A DNA stretch of 64,000 bases from Alishewanella agri BL06 (GTDB taxonomy: Bacteria > Pseudomonadota > Gammaproteobacteria > Enterobacterales > Alteromonadaceae), in the NCBI RefSeq assembly GCF_000272005.1, contig NZ_AKKU01000015.1:310001-374000 (forward strand), given 5' to 3'. Each line of letters begins with the position of its first letter. Within the stretch, counting starts at the first letter, position 1. Position numbers and translations under genes: made by a program. Of the stretch, positions 1 through 9,136 are shown piece by piece. Below the pieces are notes generated by a model that saw only the letters and a program-made list of their open reading frames with translations, was not told the origin of the DNA and searched no databases.

Positions 1-1
1 A

Positions 2-139
2 TGCAGAATACAGATGCCTGAGCAACAGCCTATCCTTTTATCGAACCGGCCAGCAAGCCGGGCTTTAGCGAAAATGGCAATTAGTATAACATGGGCAGCC
101 AAAGTCTGCGCAGCGGCGGAAACTGCAAAAAGCCTATGA
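2..139 (+). CDS. C-terminal end of an unidentified protein (5' end outside window)
   Basis: Reading frame 2 is open from the window edge to a TGA at 137-139, giving 45 residues of a C-terminus. The stop overlaps the ATG at 136 of the next gene in an ATGA arrangement, typical of translational coupling. The next gene has no clear ribosome binding site, which fits coupling. I do not recognise the protein; the downstream glycosyltransferases suggest a surface-polysaccharide gene. An open frame of this length could arise by chance, so the call rests mainly on the ATGA overlap. Confidence 0.45.
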   Translation, partial: CRIQMPEQQPILLSNRPASRALAKMAISITWAAKVCAAAETAKSL

Positions 140-1152
140 AAATTGTCCATATTATCCTGACCCACAGCTTTGCCGGCAGCGAACGCTATGCCGTTGAGCT
201 GGCCAATCTGCAAGCCGAGCAACAACATGATGTCACCTTGATTTTGCATCAGCGCGGCGCGGAACAGCGGCCCAATGCCATTGCCCACCGGGTATCGCCC
301 AAGGTTAAAGTGCTGCTGGTTGGTGGCTTTAAACTGCTGGCGATCTATCGCACCCGTCGCCTGCTGCGCCAGTTAAAACCCGATGTTGCCCATGCACATT
401 TAAGCGCTGCGTGCCGGGTATTACAAGGCGTAAAGGGTTTGTGCCTGCGGGTAGCAACCCTGCATATTCACTATAAAAAACAGCAGCATGCCAAGTTAGA
501 TGCACTTATTGCCATCGCCCCCTGGCAGTTGGCGGCGATCCCGGAGCCGCTGCGCCAGCACAGTGTGCAGCTGGATAACTGGTCAGCTGCGCGCCCTGCC
601 AATGCTGATGCCCGGCAACGCCTGCGCGCCGAATATCAGATCCCAGCGGATGCCATCGTGATCGGCACTTTGGGCCGGGTTGAACAGAGTAAAGGCCAGG
701 ACGTGTTACTGGACGCCTTTAAACAGGCGGCGATCCCTAACAGCTATCTGGTGATTGTCGGTGAGGGGAAAAACTGGCAGGCGCTGCGCGAGAAAGCGCC
801 GGCACAGGTTATTATGCCAGGCTTTAGCACCACGCCACAGGACTGGCTGGCTTGCTTCGATTGCTTTGTCAGTGCCGCCCGTACCGAGCCCTTTGGCCTG
901 GTGTTTCTGGAAGCGATGCATGCCGGTTTACCGATTGTTGCCACCGCCACTGAGGGGGCGAAATACCTGCGACCACTGTTTAACAATGAGCTGGTGGGCA
1001 TTGATAATGCCGCACATTTGGCAAAACGCTTACAGCAGCAAAGCCAGGATTTAGCACGCCGGCAATACCCGATGCAACGCTTTGAACCGAGCGCCAAAGC
1101 CGCCGAGGTATTGGCGTTTTATCAGCAGCAACTGGCAGCGCAACGCCTTTAA
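136..1152 (+). CDS. Glycosyltransferase family 4 (GT-B fold)
   Basis: A 338-residue cytoplasmic or membrane-associated sugar transferase, expected to use a nucleotide-sugar donor in LPS or capsule synthesis. The N-terminus (KIVHIILTHSFAGSERYAVEL) has the glycine-rich acceptor-domain loop. The C-terminal half has the GT1/GT4 signatures GTLGRVEQSKG and the E-x7-E motif in EPFGLVFLEAMHAGLP. I chose the ATG at 136 rather than the in-frame ATG at 91. The earlier start adds 15 residues that do not fit the family, and the later one gives an ATGA overlap with the preceding frame. It converges with the GT25 gene. The acceptor and donor cannot be read from the sequence. Confidence 0.85.
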   Translation: MKIVHIILTHSFAGSERYAVELANLQAEQQHDVTLILHQRGAEQRPNAIAHRVSPKVKVLLVGGFKLLAIYRTRRLLRQLKPDVAHAHLSAACRVLQGVKGLCLRVATLHIHYKKQQHAKLDALIAIAPWQLAAIPEPLRQHSVQLDNWSAARPANADARQRLRAEYQIPADAIVIGTLGRVEQSKGQDVLLDAFKQAAIPNSYLVIVGEGKNWQALREKAPAQVIMPGFSTTPQDWLACFDCFVSAARTEPFGLVFLEAMHAGLPIVATATEGAKYLRPLFNNELVGIDNAAHLAKRLQQQSQDLARRQYPMQRFEPSAKAAEVLAFYQQQLAAQRL

Positions 1153-1197
1153 GTATCCTGCAAGCACTGCGTAAAAATACCGGAAAAACAAGGTGTC

Positions 1198-1216
1198 AGG
1201 GCGTGTTACACGCCCT
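1198..1216. terminator. Hairpin between convergent glycosyltransferase genes
   Basis: A perfect 8-bp stem (AGGGCGTG / CACGCCCT) with a TTA loop lies 45 bp after the GT4 stop and overlaps the last codons of the GT25 gene. There is no long T tract. It probably serves transcription from both sides. The arm sequence AGGGCGTGTT recurs in the larger palindrome at 51587. Confidence 0.5.
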
Positions 1217-2006
1217 AATTGGAGAGCCGGGTGCGTCCGGTTGGGTTAGGCCACTTTCGGGCCTGCAGCAAGGCCACTAAGCCATAGTGACGCAGGTTAT
1301 GCCAAAGGTTTGCCAGGCTAAACTCCAGCCGCCGCCAGTAAAACACCCGGCGATTAACCTGCTCATTTTGCTTACCTGAAATAGTGCTTTCAAAGCCCAG
1401 ATCGGGTTTAAAAATCAACGGCCACATCCCCATCGCCTGAAAGCCCAGCTGCCAGCTATATTGCATTGAGACATCCACTGGCCGGCCAAAAGGCAGCTCC
1501 CGTGCCAGCAAGAGTTTGGCACCGTCCAGGCTAACGGCTTGTGCCACCGCAGAAATCGGGTTCTTCTTAAAATGGATTAACGAAAAAGCTGGCTGCGGAT
1601 TGCCGGCGATAATTTTCTGCTGCTTATTCGGCATCGCCAGTTTTAGCAAATGCCAGGGCTGCGTCAGCTCAGTAATGGCTTTAAGCAGCGCCGGCAGATC
1701 GCCATCAACCAGAAAATCATCTTCCAGAATCAGCGCAAAATCGAGTTGCTGCTCAACAATTTGCTGCCAGCAGCGGATATGGCTGATAAAGGCGCCCTTT
1801 TCACCAGGCTTGAGGATTTTATGATGCAGGCGCTGATTCAGAGCGGCGGAATAATACTGATTGATCTCAGCCTCACTCAGCGCGCGGCCATCGGCAGCAT
1901 CAATTCTTTCTACTGGTAAATCAGGCCAGGCTGCCAATTGTGCCAGAGCCTGCTGGTAGCGCTCTGGAGAGCGCGCCAGATTGATAATAAAGATTTTATA
2001 GCGCAT
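1215..2006 (-). CDS. Glycosyltransferase family 25 (LPS biosynthesis)
   Basis: A 263-residue GT25-type transferase, the family of LgtB/LpsA-like LPS galactosyl- and glucosyltransferases. The opening IFIINLARSPERYQ is the typical GT25 start. GEKGAFISHIRCWQ and the acidic motif LILEDDFLV, which matches the metal/nucleotide-sugar site, follow near residues 85-115. The N-terminus lies 12 bp downstream of the neighbouring glycosyltransferase gene (2019-2759), which is transcribed first, so the two are likely one operon. No signal peptide is seen, as expected for a cytoplasmic LPS enzyme. Substrate unknown. Confidence 0.85.
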   Translation of the reverse strand: MRYKIFIINLARSPERYQQALAQLAAWPDLPVERIDAADGRALSEAEINQYYSAALNQRLHHKILKPGEKGAFISHIRCWQQIVEQQLDFALILEDDFLVDGDLPALLKAITELTQPWHLLKLAMPNKQQKIIAGNPQPAFSLIHFKKNPISAVAQAVSLDGAKLLLARELPFGRPVDVSMQYSWQLGFQAMGMWPLIFKPDLGFESTISGKQNEQVNRRVFYWRRLEFSLANLWHNLRHYGLVALLQARKWPNPTGRTRLSN

Positions 2007-2018
2007 CGGGTCGCGGCC

Positions 2019-2759
2019 TTATTGCCACATATCCTTAACCCATTGCACCGGCAGCACGCGGCGATACCACTTGCCACTGACGCCGGCAATCGCATCTGGT
2101 GGATTCGGTTTACCATGGAAGGCCACGATCTTAGCGCCTTTAGGAATGGTGGCTGGCTTGAACCAGTTCATAATGCCTTTTGGTAAACAGTGACGCTTAA
2201 AGCTGACACACCAGCCCTCCGGCCAGTATTGTAACTTGCCCTGCCTCGCCAGATTCTGAGTCACAAACTCCTGCTCGTTACGCACCTTGGCCAGCTCGCG
2301 CTCTTTATGGTTTTTCAGCAGCTCAATTAAGTCGCTGTGGGCACCAATGTCATAACGGTAGACCGAGGTATTACCAGTATCATCTGACTTATCCCATTCT
2401 TTAATCACAAAGAACTCGCCTTTAGGCTCAAAGAAGCAGTCAATATTATCAACGATCACGACGTCCAAATCGATAAACAGCGTTGGGCCAGTCAGGTCAT
2501 ACAGCGGATCGGCAAAGCTGGTGACCTTTAACCAACCATGACCAAAGCTCCAGGGCTGGCGTTCATCAAAGTCTTTAAAGCCGACTTTTGGAATATCTTT
2601 TACTTCAATTTCCGGGTTAATACCGTCGCGATCATCCGTTAAGCAGACAAAGCGGTGTGGCAGCGTCAGGTTTCGCCGCACCATATTATGCAGCTTGTTT
2701 ACATAGTCAGGACCGTACTTCTTGCCCCACTTAATACAGAGAATATTTACAGTTTGCAT
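2019..2759 (-). CDS. Putative glycosyltransferase with a DxD motif
   Basis: A 246-residue protein beginning MQTVNILCIKWGKKYGPDYV. It resembles small bacterial GT-A glycosyltransferases annotated in capsule and LPS clusters. The hallmark is TLFIDLDVVIVDNID, a DxD-type metal/nucleotide-sugar motif near residue 90. I use the ATG at 2759; an in-frame start further upstream at 2828 adds 23 residues lacking family character. The sequence AGGGTGAATGCCTG precedes the chosen ATG. It is probably transcribed with the GT25 gene 12 bp downstream. The linkage formed is unknown. Confidence 0.7.
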   Translation of the reverse strand: MQTVNILCIKWGKKYGPDYVNKLHNMVRRNLTLPHRFVCLTDDRDGINPEIEVKDIPKVGFKDFDERQPWSFGHGWLKVTSFADPLYDLTGPTLFIDLDVVIVDNIDCFFEPKGEFFVIKEWDKSDDTGNTSVYRYDIGAHSDLIELLKNHKERELAKVRNEQEFVTQNLARQGKLQYWPEGWCVSFKRHCLPKGIMNWFKPATIPKGAKIVAFHGKPNPPDAIAGVSGKWYRRVLPVQWVKDMWQ

Positions 2760-2859
2760 CAGGCATTCACCCTTGGAATAGATAAGACTATGATACCAGT
2801 TCTGGTATAAAGAAAAAGGGCAAGGCACAGGCCCTGCCCTGATAAGAGGTAGCGCGTTA

Positions 2860-3333
2860 TTACAACGCCGCTAAAATCGTCTCGGCCTTACTGACTTCAA
2901 AGGTCTTTGGTGGCTCGACATTCAGCAAAGTGACAACGCCGTTGTCAACAATCATCGCGTAACGCTGCGACCGTAAACCACCAAAGTCGGCGGTTTCCAT
3001 CGTTAAGCCAATGGCTTTATGAAAGCTGCCACCACCGTCGGCTAAAAAGGTAATTTCTTCCGCGTTCTGGCTATCCGCCCAGGCTTTCATCACAAAGGCA
3101 TCGTTGACGGCGGTACAAACGATAGTATCCACGCCTTTGGCTTTGATCTGATCGGCCAGCGCAATATAACCCGGCAAATGCGCGGCAGAACAGGTCGGTG
3201 TGAAAGCACCCGGTACGGCAAATAACACCACTTTTTTGCCGGCGAAAACTTCGCTGGTAGTGGGGTTTTTCATGCCATCGGCGGTAAGTTGTGCGAAGCT
3301 AACTTCCGGTAAGGTATCGCCTACTTTAATCAT
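2860..3333 (-). CDS. Peroxiredoxin, Prx5/glutaredoxin-dependent type
   Basis: A 157-residue thiol peroxidase that reduces H2O2 and organic hydroperoxides. The peroxidatic cysteine is Cys48 in the Prx5 signature PGAFTPTCSAAHLPGY. The thioredoxin-like core continues to residue 157 with no fused glutaredoxin domain. A second cysteine lies in TIVCTAVNDAFV. Length and motif match the AhpC/TSA redoxin family acting with glutathione or glutaredoxin, which fits the nearby glutathione reductase gene. It ends a leftward run that starts at prlC, 45 bp after rsmJ. No OxyR site was recognised. Confidence 0.9.
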   Translation of the reverse strand: MIKVGDTLPEVSFAQLTADGMKNPTTSEVFAGKKVVLFAVPGAFTPTCSAAHLPGYIALADQIKAKGVDTIVCTAVNDAFVMKAWADSQNAEEITFLADGGGSFHKAIGLTMETADFGGLRSQRYAMIVDNGVVTLLNVEPPKTFEVSKAETILAAL

Positions 3334-3378
3334 TGCTTATTCCTTAGTGCGCCATAGCGCAAAGCTATTAAATTAATA

Positions 3379-4122
3379 TCAGGCAATAGCCTGATTTATA
3401 TACACATCAAAGCGGTTATTCTTGCCCTTTACCACTAGCTGCGGGCTTTGTTGCGCCAGCACTTCAGCATAACCGGGGCGTTTTACCACCACCCGGTAGC
3501 GCGCCAGCTGTAACGCCGGCGCCAGCAGTGCATCGGCATCGGTATCACTGCCCACCACGTCATGAAAGGCGCGCATTTCTTTTTTCACCAGCGCCGATTT
3601 TTCGCGTGGTGGGAACATCGGATCCAGATAGACCACATCGGCTGGCGGCAGTTCCGTCAGCGCTTGCAATGCCGGGGCAAAATGCAGTTGCATCCGCGCC
3701 GCGAGCTCTGCTGTGACCGGATTGGCCGCGGCCCGGCGCAAACCATCATACAGCAGTGCCGCCACCAGCGGATTGCGTTCTACCAGCGTCACTGTAGCAC
3801 CAAGATTGGCCAGCACTAAGGCATCACGCCCTAAACCGGCGGTGGCATCAATAATACTCAGGTTGCGCTTTTTGTTCACACCACAGGCTTTGGCAATGGC
3901 TTCGTCTTTGCCACCGCCAAACTGTCGCCGGTAACTGGCGGCGCCACTGGCAAAATCCACCAGAATATCGCCCTGCTTTGGTAAGTCGGCATGACGCAAT
4001 ACCAGCGCCTGATCTGCCCAGCAGAGGTACCAACCAGCCGGCTCAGTAATAACCGTTAATGGGAAATGTTCCTGCAACTCATCGGCATAGTCCGCCGGTA
4101 ACGAGGTGAGCAATACACTCAT
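3379..4122 (-). CDS. rsmJ: 16S rRNA (guanine-1516-N2)-methyltransferase
   Basis: A 247-residue SAM-dependent methyltransferase modifying G1516 of 16S rRNA. The SAM-binding segment is IIDATAGLGRDALVLANLGA, followed by TLVERNP and the family motif VYLDPMFPPREKSALVKKEM. The end GKNNRFDVYI is also RsmJ-like. rsmJ is adjacent to prlC in Escherichia coli; here prlC lies upstream in the same direction with two genes between them. Its ATG overlaps the stop of the Tag-like glycosylase gene by 4 bp, so translation is probably coupled. Confidence 0.93.
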   Translation of the reverse strand: MSVLLTSLPADYADELQEHFPLTVITEPAGWYLCWADQALVLRHADLPKQGDILVDFASGAASYRRQFGGGKDEAIAKACGVNKKRNLSIIDATAGLGRDALVLANLGATVTLVERNPLVAALLYDGLRRAAANPVTAELAARMQLHFAPALQALTELPPADVVYLDPMFPPREKSALVKKEMRAFHDVVGSDTDADALLAPALQLARYRVVVKRPGYAEVLAQQSPQLVVKGKNNRFDVYINQAIA

Positions 4123-4853
4123 TGCTGCATCCCAGCATAGTTTTCGCCAATACTCAGCGCTATGGTTTGACTAATTTGCTGCAAACTTAGTCCGGATTCC
4201 TGCTGCCACTGATTAAACTGCTGCTGGATCTGTTGCAAGCTTTTTTTACTGCTACTGCTGCCATCAAACACACCATAGGCTTTCAGATAGGCTTCAACAT
4301 CCTGGGTCAGTAAAAAGGTATCTTTACCGATGGCGCGCAGCGCATAAGGACCGGTATTGCCACCCAGCCGGGCACCATGCTTTTTCAGATAAGCCCAAAG
4401 CCCGATAATATCGCTTGTTGGCCAGTTAGCGATAAAATTTGCAAAGCTGCCATGCTCACGCTGCAGATGATAAATCATCAGCGCATTATCACGGATGGTA
4501 AATACTTTGCTTAAATTGCGGATAATCCGGGGATCCTGCGCTTTTTGTTCCAGCATTTCATCACTGAGCAGCAGCATTTTTTCGATATCAAAGTCGAAAA
4601 ACACTTCGCAAAAACCCGGCCATTTTTGCCGCACCACTCGCCAGACAAAGCCAGACTGAAAAATTTTCTTAGTCAGCTCGGCTAACAGCAGATTATCCGG
4701 CAAGGCCGAGAGTTCAGCGGTAGTGCGTGGTTCGCCTAGCAAAGCTCGCAGCGCCGCCGGGCCGCCTTTACGGGCCTCGGCGCGCTGTAAAATCAGTTTA
4801 AAGGGTTCTGCCTGACACAAGCGTCTTACCTCGATCGTGGCCGTGTCAGTCAC
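4119..4853 (-). CDS. DNA-3-methyladenine glycosylase I-like protein
   Basis: A 244-residue protein of the Tag superfamily (HhH-GPD-related base-excision enzymes). The motif FQSGFVWRVVRQKWPGFCEVFFDFD matches the Tag pattern in which the substrate enters between helices. IRNLSKVFTIRDNA and GGNTGPYALRAIGKDTFLLTQDV follow. The family removes 3-methyladenine, but this longer variant may have another substrate. It sits between a lipoprotein gene (20 bp upstream) and rsmJ (4-bp overlap). The zinc ligands of E. coli Tag are not obvious, so activity is inferred. Confidence 0.75.
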   Translation of the reverse strand: MTDTATIEVRRLCQAEPFKLILQRAEARKGGPAALRALLGEPRTTAELSALPDNLLLAELTKKIFQSGFVWRVVRQKWPGFCEVFFDFDIEKMLLLSDEMLEQKAQDPRIIRNLSKVFTIRDNALMIYHLQREHGSFANFIANWPTSDIIGLWAYLKKHGARLGGNTGPYALRAIGKDTFLLTQDVEAYLKAYGVFDGSSSSKKSLQQIQQQFNQWQQESGLSLQQISQTIALSIGENYAGMQQ

Positions 4854-4873
4854 GGCCCTTAGCGTTGGAAGGA

Positions 4874-5365
4874 TTAATAGGTCGCTTCATTAACCAGCGT
4901 ACATTGACCGTTAACCAGTTGCACCTGCGGCTTAGGCACCACCGCACAGTCGGACATCCGGCCCAGCCGCAGATTCTCAGCCTCTGCTGCCTGATTATAG
5001 GCATTGATTTTATTCAGCACGGTCGCTTCATCTTTACCTTTAATTGATACTGCAACATACTCCGCTGGCCCACCGCACGGCTTATGCCCCAGCGGTAGCA
5101 CCAGACACTGCTGTACATTGTCGGCGCTTTTATCGGCGATCAGCGCCAAGACTTCGCGGCGCAGCGCGGCAACGTCAGCCACTTGTTCTGGTCTTTCCAT
5201 CAGTTGCTTCCTCGCTTGAGTCGCTTTAATCGGATCACGCTGCGGATCAATGGCTTCTACCAGCGGCGCCGGGGCAATCCGGGCTTCACCGGTGCCGGCC
5301 GCCTGTTGGCAGGCGCTGAGTGTTAAGGCTGCCGTCGCCAGCAACAGCGGGATTAGCTTGCTCAT
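4874..5365 (-). CDS. Small lipoprotein of unknown function
   Basis: A 163-residue protein with a clear lipoprotein signal: a hydrophobic stretch ending in lipobox LSAC, with the modified cysteine at residue 19. The mature part is mostly helical and has four cysteines (QQCLVLP, KPCGG, SDCAVV, NGQCTL) that could form two disulfides in the periplasm. I do not recognise a domain. It lies 31 bp after prlC and 20 bp before the Tag-like gene, so it is probably co-transcribed with both. Confidence 0.75.
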   Translation of the reverse strand: MSKLIPLLLATAALTLSACQQAAGTGEARIAPAPLVEAIDPQRDPIKATQARKQLMERPEQVADVAALRREVLALIADKSADNVQQCLVLPLGHKPCGGPAEYVAVSIKGKDEATVLNKINAYNQAAEAENLRLGRMSDCAVVPKPQVQLVNGQCTLVNEATY

Positions 5366-5396
5366 AGATTGTCCTTAAACTAATACAGTATCCAGT

Positions 5397-7448
5397 TTAA
5401 CTGGCAATGCCCATATGTCGCAGCAAGGCCTCATTTGATGGCTCACGACCACGGAAACCTTTAAATAGCTCCATTGGCTCGGCACTGCCACCGCGCTCTA
5501 AAATCCAGTGCAGGAAATCCTGGCCGGTTTGCGGGTTAAATACGCCTTCTTCTTCAAAACGGCTAAAGGCATCGGCCGATAATACTTCGGCCCACAGGTA
5601 ACTATAATAGCCTGCGGCATAGCCACCGGCAAAGATATGGCCAAAACTGTGCTGAAAACGGTTAAAGCGTGGCGGCACTATCACTGATACCTGGCTGCGC
5701 ACCTCATCCAGCAATTGCTGGACCCGACCGCCCAGTGCCGGATCGTACTCGGCATGCAGCCGCATATCAAACAGGGCAAATTCCAACTGCCGCACTAAAA
5801 ACAGCGCCGACTGAAAATTCTTCGCCGCCAGCATTTTTTGCAGCAAGTCGGCGGGCAGTGGCTCGCCGCTTTCATAATGGCCGGAGATCAGCTGCAACGC
5901 CTCGGGCGCCCAGCACCAGTTTTCTAAAAACTGGCTTGGTAACTCCACCGCATCCCAGGCCACACCATTAATACCGGCCACCGCAGCGGCATCGACTTGG
6001 GTTAGCATATGATGCAAGCCATGACCAAACTCATGGAACAGTGTAATCACTTCATCGTGGGTAAAGAGGGCTGGCTTGCCACCGACCGGTTTATTAAAGT
6101 TACAGGTCAGATAGGCGACCGGGGTTTGCAGCTGGCCATCGGCCAGCCAGCGCCGGCCACGGCAATCATCCATCCAGGCACCACCGCGTTTTTTGCTGCG
6201 GGCATACAAATCCAGATAAAAGCTACCGCGCAAGCTGCCATCGGCGGCGAAAATATCATAAAACTGTACATCCGGGTGCCAGACATCGACCCCGTCACGC
6301 GCCGCAATCCGAATACCAAACAGTTTTTCTAACACGGTAAATAAGCCCGGCACGACCTTGGTTACCGGGAAATAAGGCCGTAACTGCTCATCGGATACCG
6401 CGTAACGGGCTTGCTTTAACTTTTCGGCATAGTAGCTGATATCCCAGGCGTTTAAGCTGCTGACACCATACTCAGTTTGCGCAAAGGCGCTAAGCTCTGC
6501 CAAATCACGCTGCGCCTGTGGTTTGGCCTGACGCGCTAAATCAGTTAAAAAGTCCAGCACCTGCGCCGGGTTATCTGCCATCTTGGTTGCCAGCGACTCT
6601 TCGGCGGCATTGCTAAAGTCCAGCAGCTGCGCCAGCTCATGTTTTAAGGCCAGGGTTTCTTCAATAATGGCGCTGTTATCAAACTGTCCGGCCGTCGGGC
6701 CCTGATCTGAAGCGCGGGTACAATAGGCGCTGTACATTGTTTCGCGCAGGGCCGCATTATCGGCATAGGTCATTACCGCAATATAGCTGGGGAACTCCAG
6801 CGTAAATACCCAACCGCTTAGCTCACGGCTTTGCGCCTCTTCGGCCGCGGCAATACGCGCATCTTCCGGCAAGCCGGCGAGTTCAGCCTCATCTGTGACG
6901 TGCTTAAACCAGGCCTGAGTTGCATCCAGCGTATTGTTGGAAAAGGTAGAGCTTAATTCCGACAGCCGACTTTGGATCTCGCCATAGCGCTGCTTTTTCT
7001 GCTCTGGCAAACCGATACCGGATAACTTAAAGTCACGCAGCGCATTGGTGACCACTTTTTGCTGCGCCGCAGTCAGGCTGCTAAAGTCGGCGCTTTGCGC
7101 CAGCGCCTGATACTTTTGATACAGGCCCTCATGCTGCCCCAGCCAGGTACTAAAATCAGATAACAGCGGCAAGCAGCTCTCGTAAGCCGCTCGCAGCTCC
7201 GGGCTGTTGGCCACAGAATTTAAATGCGATACCGGTGACCAGAGCTTATTTAGCCGATCCGAGCCCTGCTCCAACTGCTCCACTATCGTCTGCCAACTGA
7301 TCTCGCTACTGGCGACCACCTGCTCAACCACGGCTCTGGCGTCACTGATCGCCTGCTCCACCGCAGGTTTTATCTGCTCGGGCTGAATTTTCGAAAAGGG
7401 TGGTAAGTCAGTAAAGCTAAGTAACGGATTATCGCTCAGGGCAGTCAT
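5397..7448 (-). CDS. prlC: Oligopeptidase A (M3 metallopeptidase)
   Basis: A 683-residue cytoplasmic zinc oligopeptidase that degrades short peptides, including cleaved signal peptides. The zinc motif HEFGH lies in TLFHEFGHGLHHML, with a downstream glutamate in the ELPSQFLENW segment, as in thimet-type M3 enzymes. The length matches E. coli OpdA (about 680). I chose the ATG at 7448 because AGGAACC precedes it by a good distance; the in-frame ATG at 7517 would add 23 atypical residues. It heads the leftward run prlC, lipoprotein, Tag-like gene, rsmJ, peroxiredoxin and is divergent from gor. Confidence 0.95.
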   Translation of the reverse strand: MTALSDNPLLSFTDLPPFSKIQPEQIKPAVEQAISDARAVVEQVVASSEISWQTIVEQLEQGSDRLNKLWSPVSHLNSVANSPELRAAYESCLPLLSDFSTWLGQHEGLYQKYQALAQSADFSSLTAAQQKVVTNALRDFKLSGIGLPEQKKQRYGEIQSRLSELSSTFSNNTLDATQAWFKHVTDEAELAGLPEDARIAAAEEAQSRELSGWVFTLEFPSYIAVMTYADNAALRETMYSAYCTRASDQGPTAGQFDNSAIIEETLALKHELAQLLDFSNAAEESLATKMADNPAQVLDFLTDLARQAKPQAQRDLAELSAFAQTEYGVSSLNAWDISYYAEKLKQARYAVSDEQLRPYFPVTKVVPGLFTVLEKLFGIRIAARDGVDVWHPDVQFYDIFAADGSLRGSFYLDLYARSKKRGGAWMDDCRGRRWLADGQLQTPVAYLTCNFNKPVGGKPALFTHDEVITLFHEFGHGLHHMLTQVDAAAVAGINGVAWDAVELPSQFLENWCWAPEALQLISGHYESGEPLPADLLQKMLAAKNFQSALFLVRQLEFALFDMRLHAEYDPALGGRVQQLLDEVRSQVSVIVPPRFNRFQHSFGHIFAGGYAAGYYSYLWAEVLSADAFSRFEEEGVFNPQTGQDFLHWILERGGSAEPMELFKGFRGREPSNEALLRHMGIAS

Positions 7449-7660
7449 CGGTAGGGTTCCTGTAAAATTCGCTATTATGAATATGTTGGGGCCGGCTGGC
7501 ATATTGTCAAGCGCCACTAGCCGTGTGTTTGCTAAATCCTGCGGCTTTACGCTTGTATTGCGCGCTGGTTAGCCCTATATCTGCTCTATCTATCAACCTG
7601 AGTTAGGGTTTAACCTTAAATCTGGTTCAGTTTTTACCCTATTAACTGACAGGCCCTGTT

Positions 7661-9016
7661 ATGAATCGTCATTATGATTATCTTGCCATTGGTGCCGGTA
7701 GCGGCGGTATTGCCTCAGCCAATCGCGCCGCCCAACGTGGTGCTAAAGCAGCCGTTATTGAAGCCAAAGCCGTAGGTGGTACCTGTGTTAACGTCGGCTG
7801 CGTACCGAAAAAGGTAATGTGGTACGGCGCCCATATTGCTGAAGCGGTAAAATATAGCCCCAGCTATGGTTTTAACCTGGAACAGCAGGGCTTTGCCTGG
7901 GACACACTGGTCAAAAATCGTGAAGCCTATATTGAGCGTATTCATGGCGCCTATCAGCGTGGTTTTGCCAGTAATGGCGTGGAGCTGATCCAGGGCTTTG
8001 CCCGTTTTGTCGACCACAAAACGGTAGAAGTAAACGGTGAGCGCATTACCGCCGATCATATCACTATTGCCGTTGGCGGCCGCCCGACCAAACCTGATAT
8101 TCCGGGGGCTGAGCTGGGGATCGACTCCGACGGCTTTTTTGCCCTGACGCAACAACCTACCAAAGCAGTCGTCGTCGGTGCCGGCTATATCGCGGTAGAA
8201 ATTGCCGGTGTGTTGCATGCCCTTGGCACTGAAACGCATTTATTAGTGCGGGGCGATAGGCCACTGCGCAGCTTTGATCGCGATATTACCGACGCCCTGC
8301 TCAGCCGGATGCAGCAGGATGAAATGCAATTGCATACCGAAGCCGAGGTAGCGAAAGTGGAAGCCGCCGGCGAAGGCCGGCTAACGGTTTATCTGAAAAA
8401 TGGCAGTATCCTGTTTAATGTCGATTGTCTGATCTGGGCCATTGGCCGTGAACCGGCAACCGATCAGCTTAACCTGGCCGCCGCCGGTGTGGTGCCAGAT
8501 AGCGAAGGCTATATCCGCACCGATGCCTATCAAAATACCAATGTGCCGGGCATTTATGCCGTGGGTGATATTACCGGCGAAGCACAACTGACGCCGGTGG
8601 CAGTAAAAGCTGGCCGTATGCTGGCCGAGCGCCTATTTAACCCGGCTATGCCGGATGCGAAAATGGACTATTCGCTAATCCCCACTATCGTCTTTAGCCA
8701 CCCGCCGATTGGCACTATTGGTCTGACCGAACAGCAAGCCATAGCGCAGTATGGCAAAGAGCAAATTAAAGTGTATCGCTCCAGCTTTGCGGCGATGTAT
8801 AACGCCATTACCCCGCACCGCGCCCTCAGTACCTTTAAACTGGTGTGCTTAGGGCCGGAAGAAAAAGTCATTGGCCTGCATGGCATTGGCGAGGGCATGG
8901 ACGAGGTGCTGCAGGGCTTTGCCGTTGCCATTAAAATGGGCGCTACCAAGGCTGACTTTGATGCCACCGTCGCGCTGCATCCAACGTCGGCAGAAGAGTT
9001 CGTGACCATGCGCTAG
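7661..9016 (+). CDS. gor: Glutathione-disulfide reductase
   Basis: A 451-residue FAD/NADPH enzyme that regenerates glutathione. The N-terminal FAD motif is [16 protein letters not shown]. The redox-active cysteines are in [13 protein letters not shown]. The NAD(P)H-binding [13 protein letters not shown] follows near residue 170, and the catalytic His-Glu pair is in the C-terminal LHPTSAEEF. Length equals that of E. coli Gor (450). It is divergent from prlC and followed by a GC-rich hairpin. With the peroxiredoxin nearby it forms a thiol-based peroxide defence. Confidence 0.95.
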   Translation: MNRHYDYLAIGAGSGGIASANRAAQRGAKAAVIEAKAVGGTCVNVGCVPKKVMWYGAHIAEAVKYSPSYGFNLEQQGFAWDTLVKNREAYIERIHGAYQRGFASNGVELIQGFARFVDHKTVEVNGERITADHITIAVGGRPTKPDIPGAELGIDSDGFFALTQQPTKAVVVGAGYIAVEIAGVLHALGTETHLLVRGDRPLRSFDRDITDALLSRMQQDEMQLHTEAEVAKVEAAGEGRLTVYLKNGSILFNVDCLIWAIGREPATDQLNLAAAGVVPDSEGYIRTDAYQNTNVPGIYAVGDITGEAQLTPVAVKAGRMLAERLFNPAMPDAKMDYSLIPTIVFSHPPIGTIGLTEQQAIAQYGKEQIKVYRSSFAAMYNAITPHRALSTFKLVCLGPEEKVIGLHGIGEGMDEVLQGFAVAIKMGATKADFDATVALHPTSAEEFVTMR

Positions 9017-9022
9017 TGCGCC

Positions 9023-9049
9023 GGCGCCGGCATTAACAGGGCTGGCGCC
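9023..9049 (+). terminator. Hairpin after gor
   Basis: A 9-bp stem including one G-U pair (GGCGCCGGC / GCTGGCGCC) with a 9-nt loop begins 7 bp after the gor stop. It is followed by TGCCTTTC, a weak T tract. It probably ends gor transcription, but inefficiently. Confidence 0.5.
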
Positions 9050-9136
9050 TGCCTTTCAAACTTTTTTCGCAGAATTACTGGCATGCCCGGATAACTCTGG
9101 TTACAGTAAGGTGATTACTTTCTGCTTAGGCTGGGC

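Noticed and set aside
7560..7660. Inverted-repeat-like AGTTAGGGT / ACCCTATTAACT before gor
   Set aside because: The arms need a 3-nt bulge to align and do not match a known operator; not strong enough to report.
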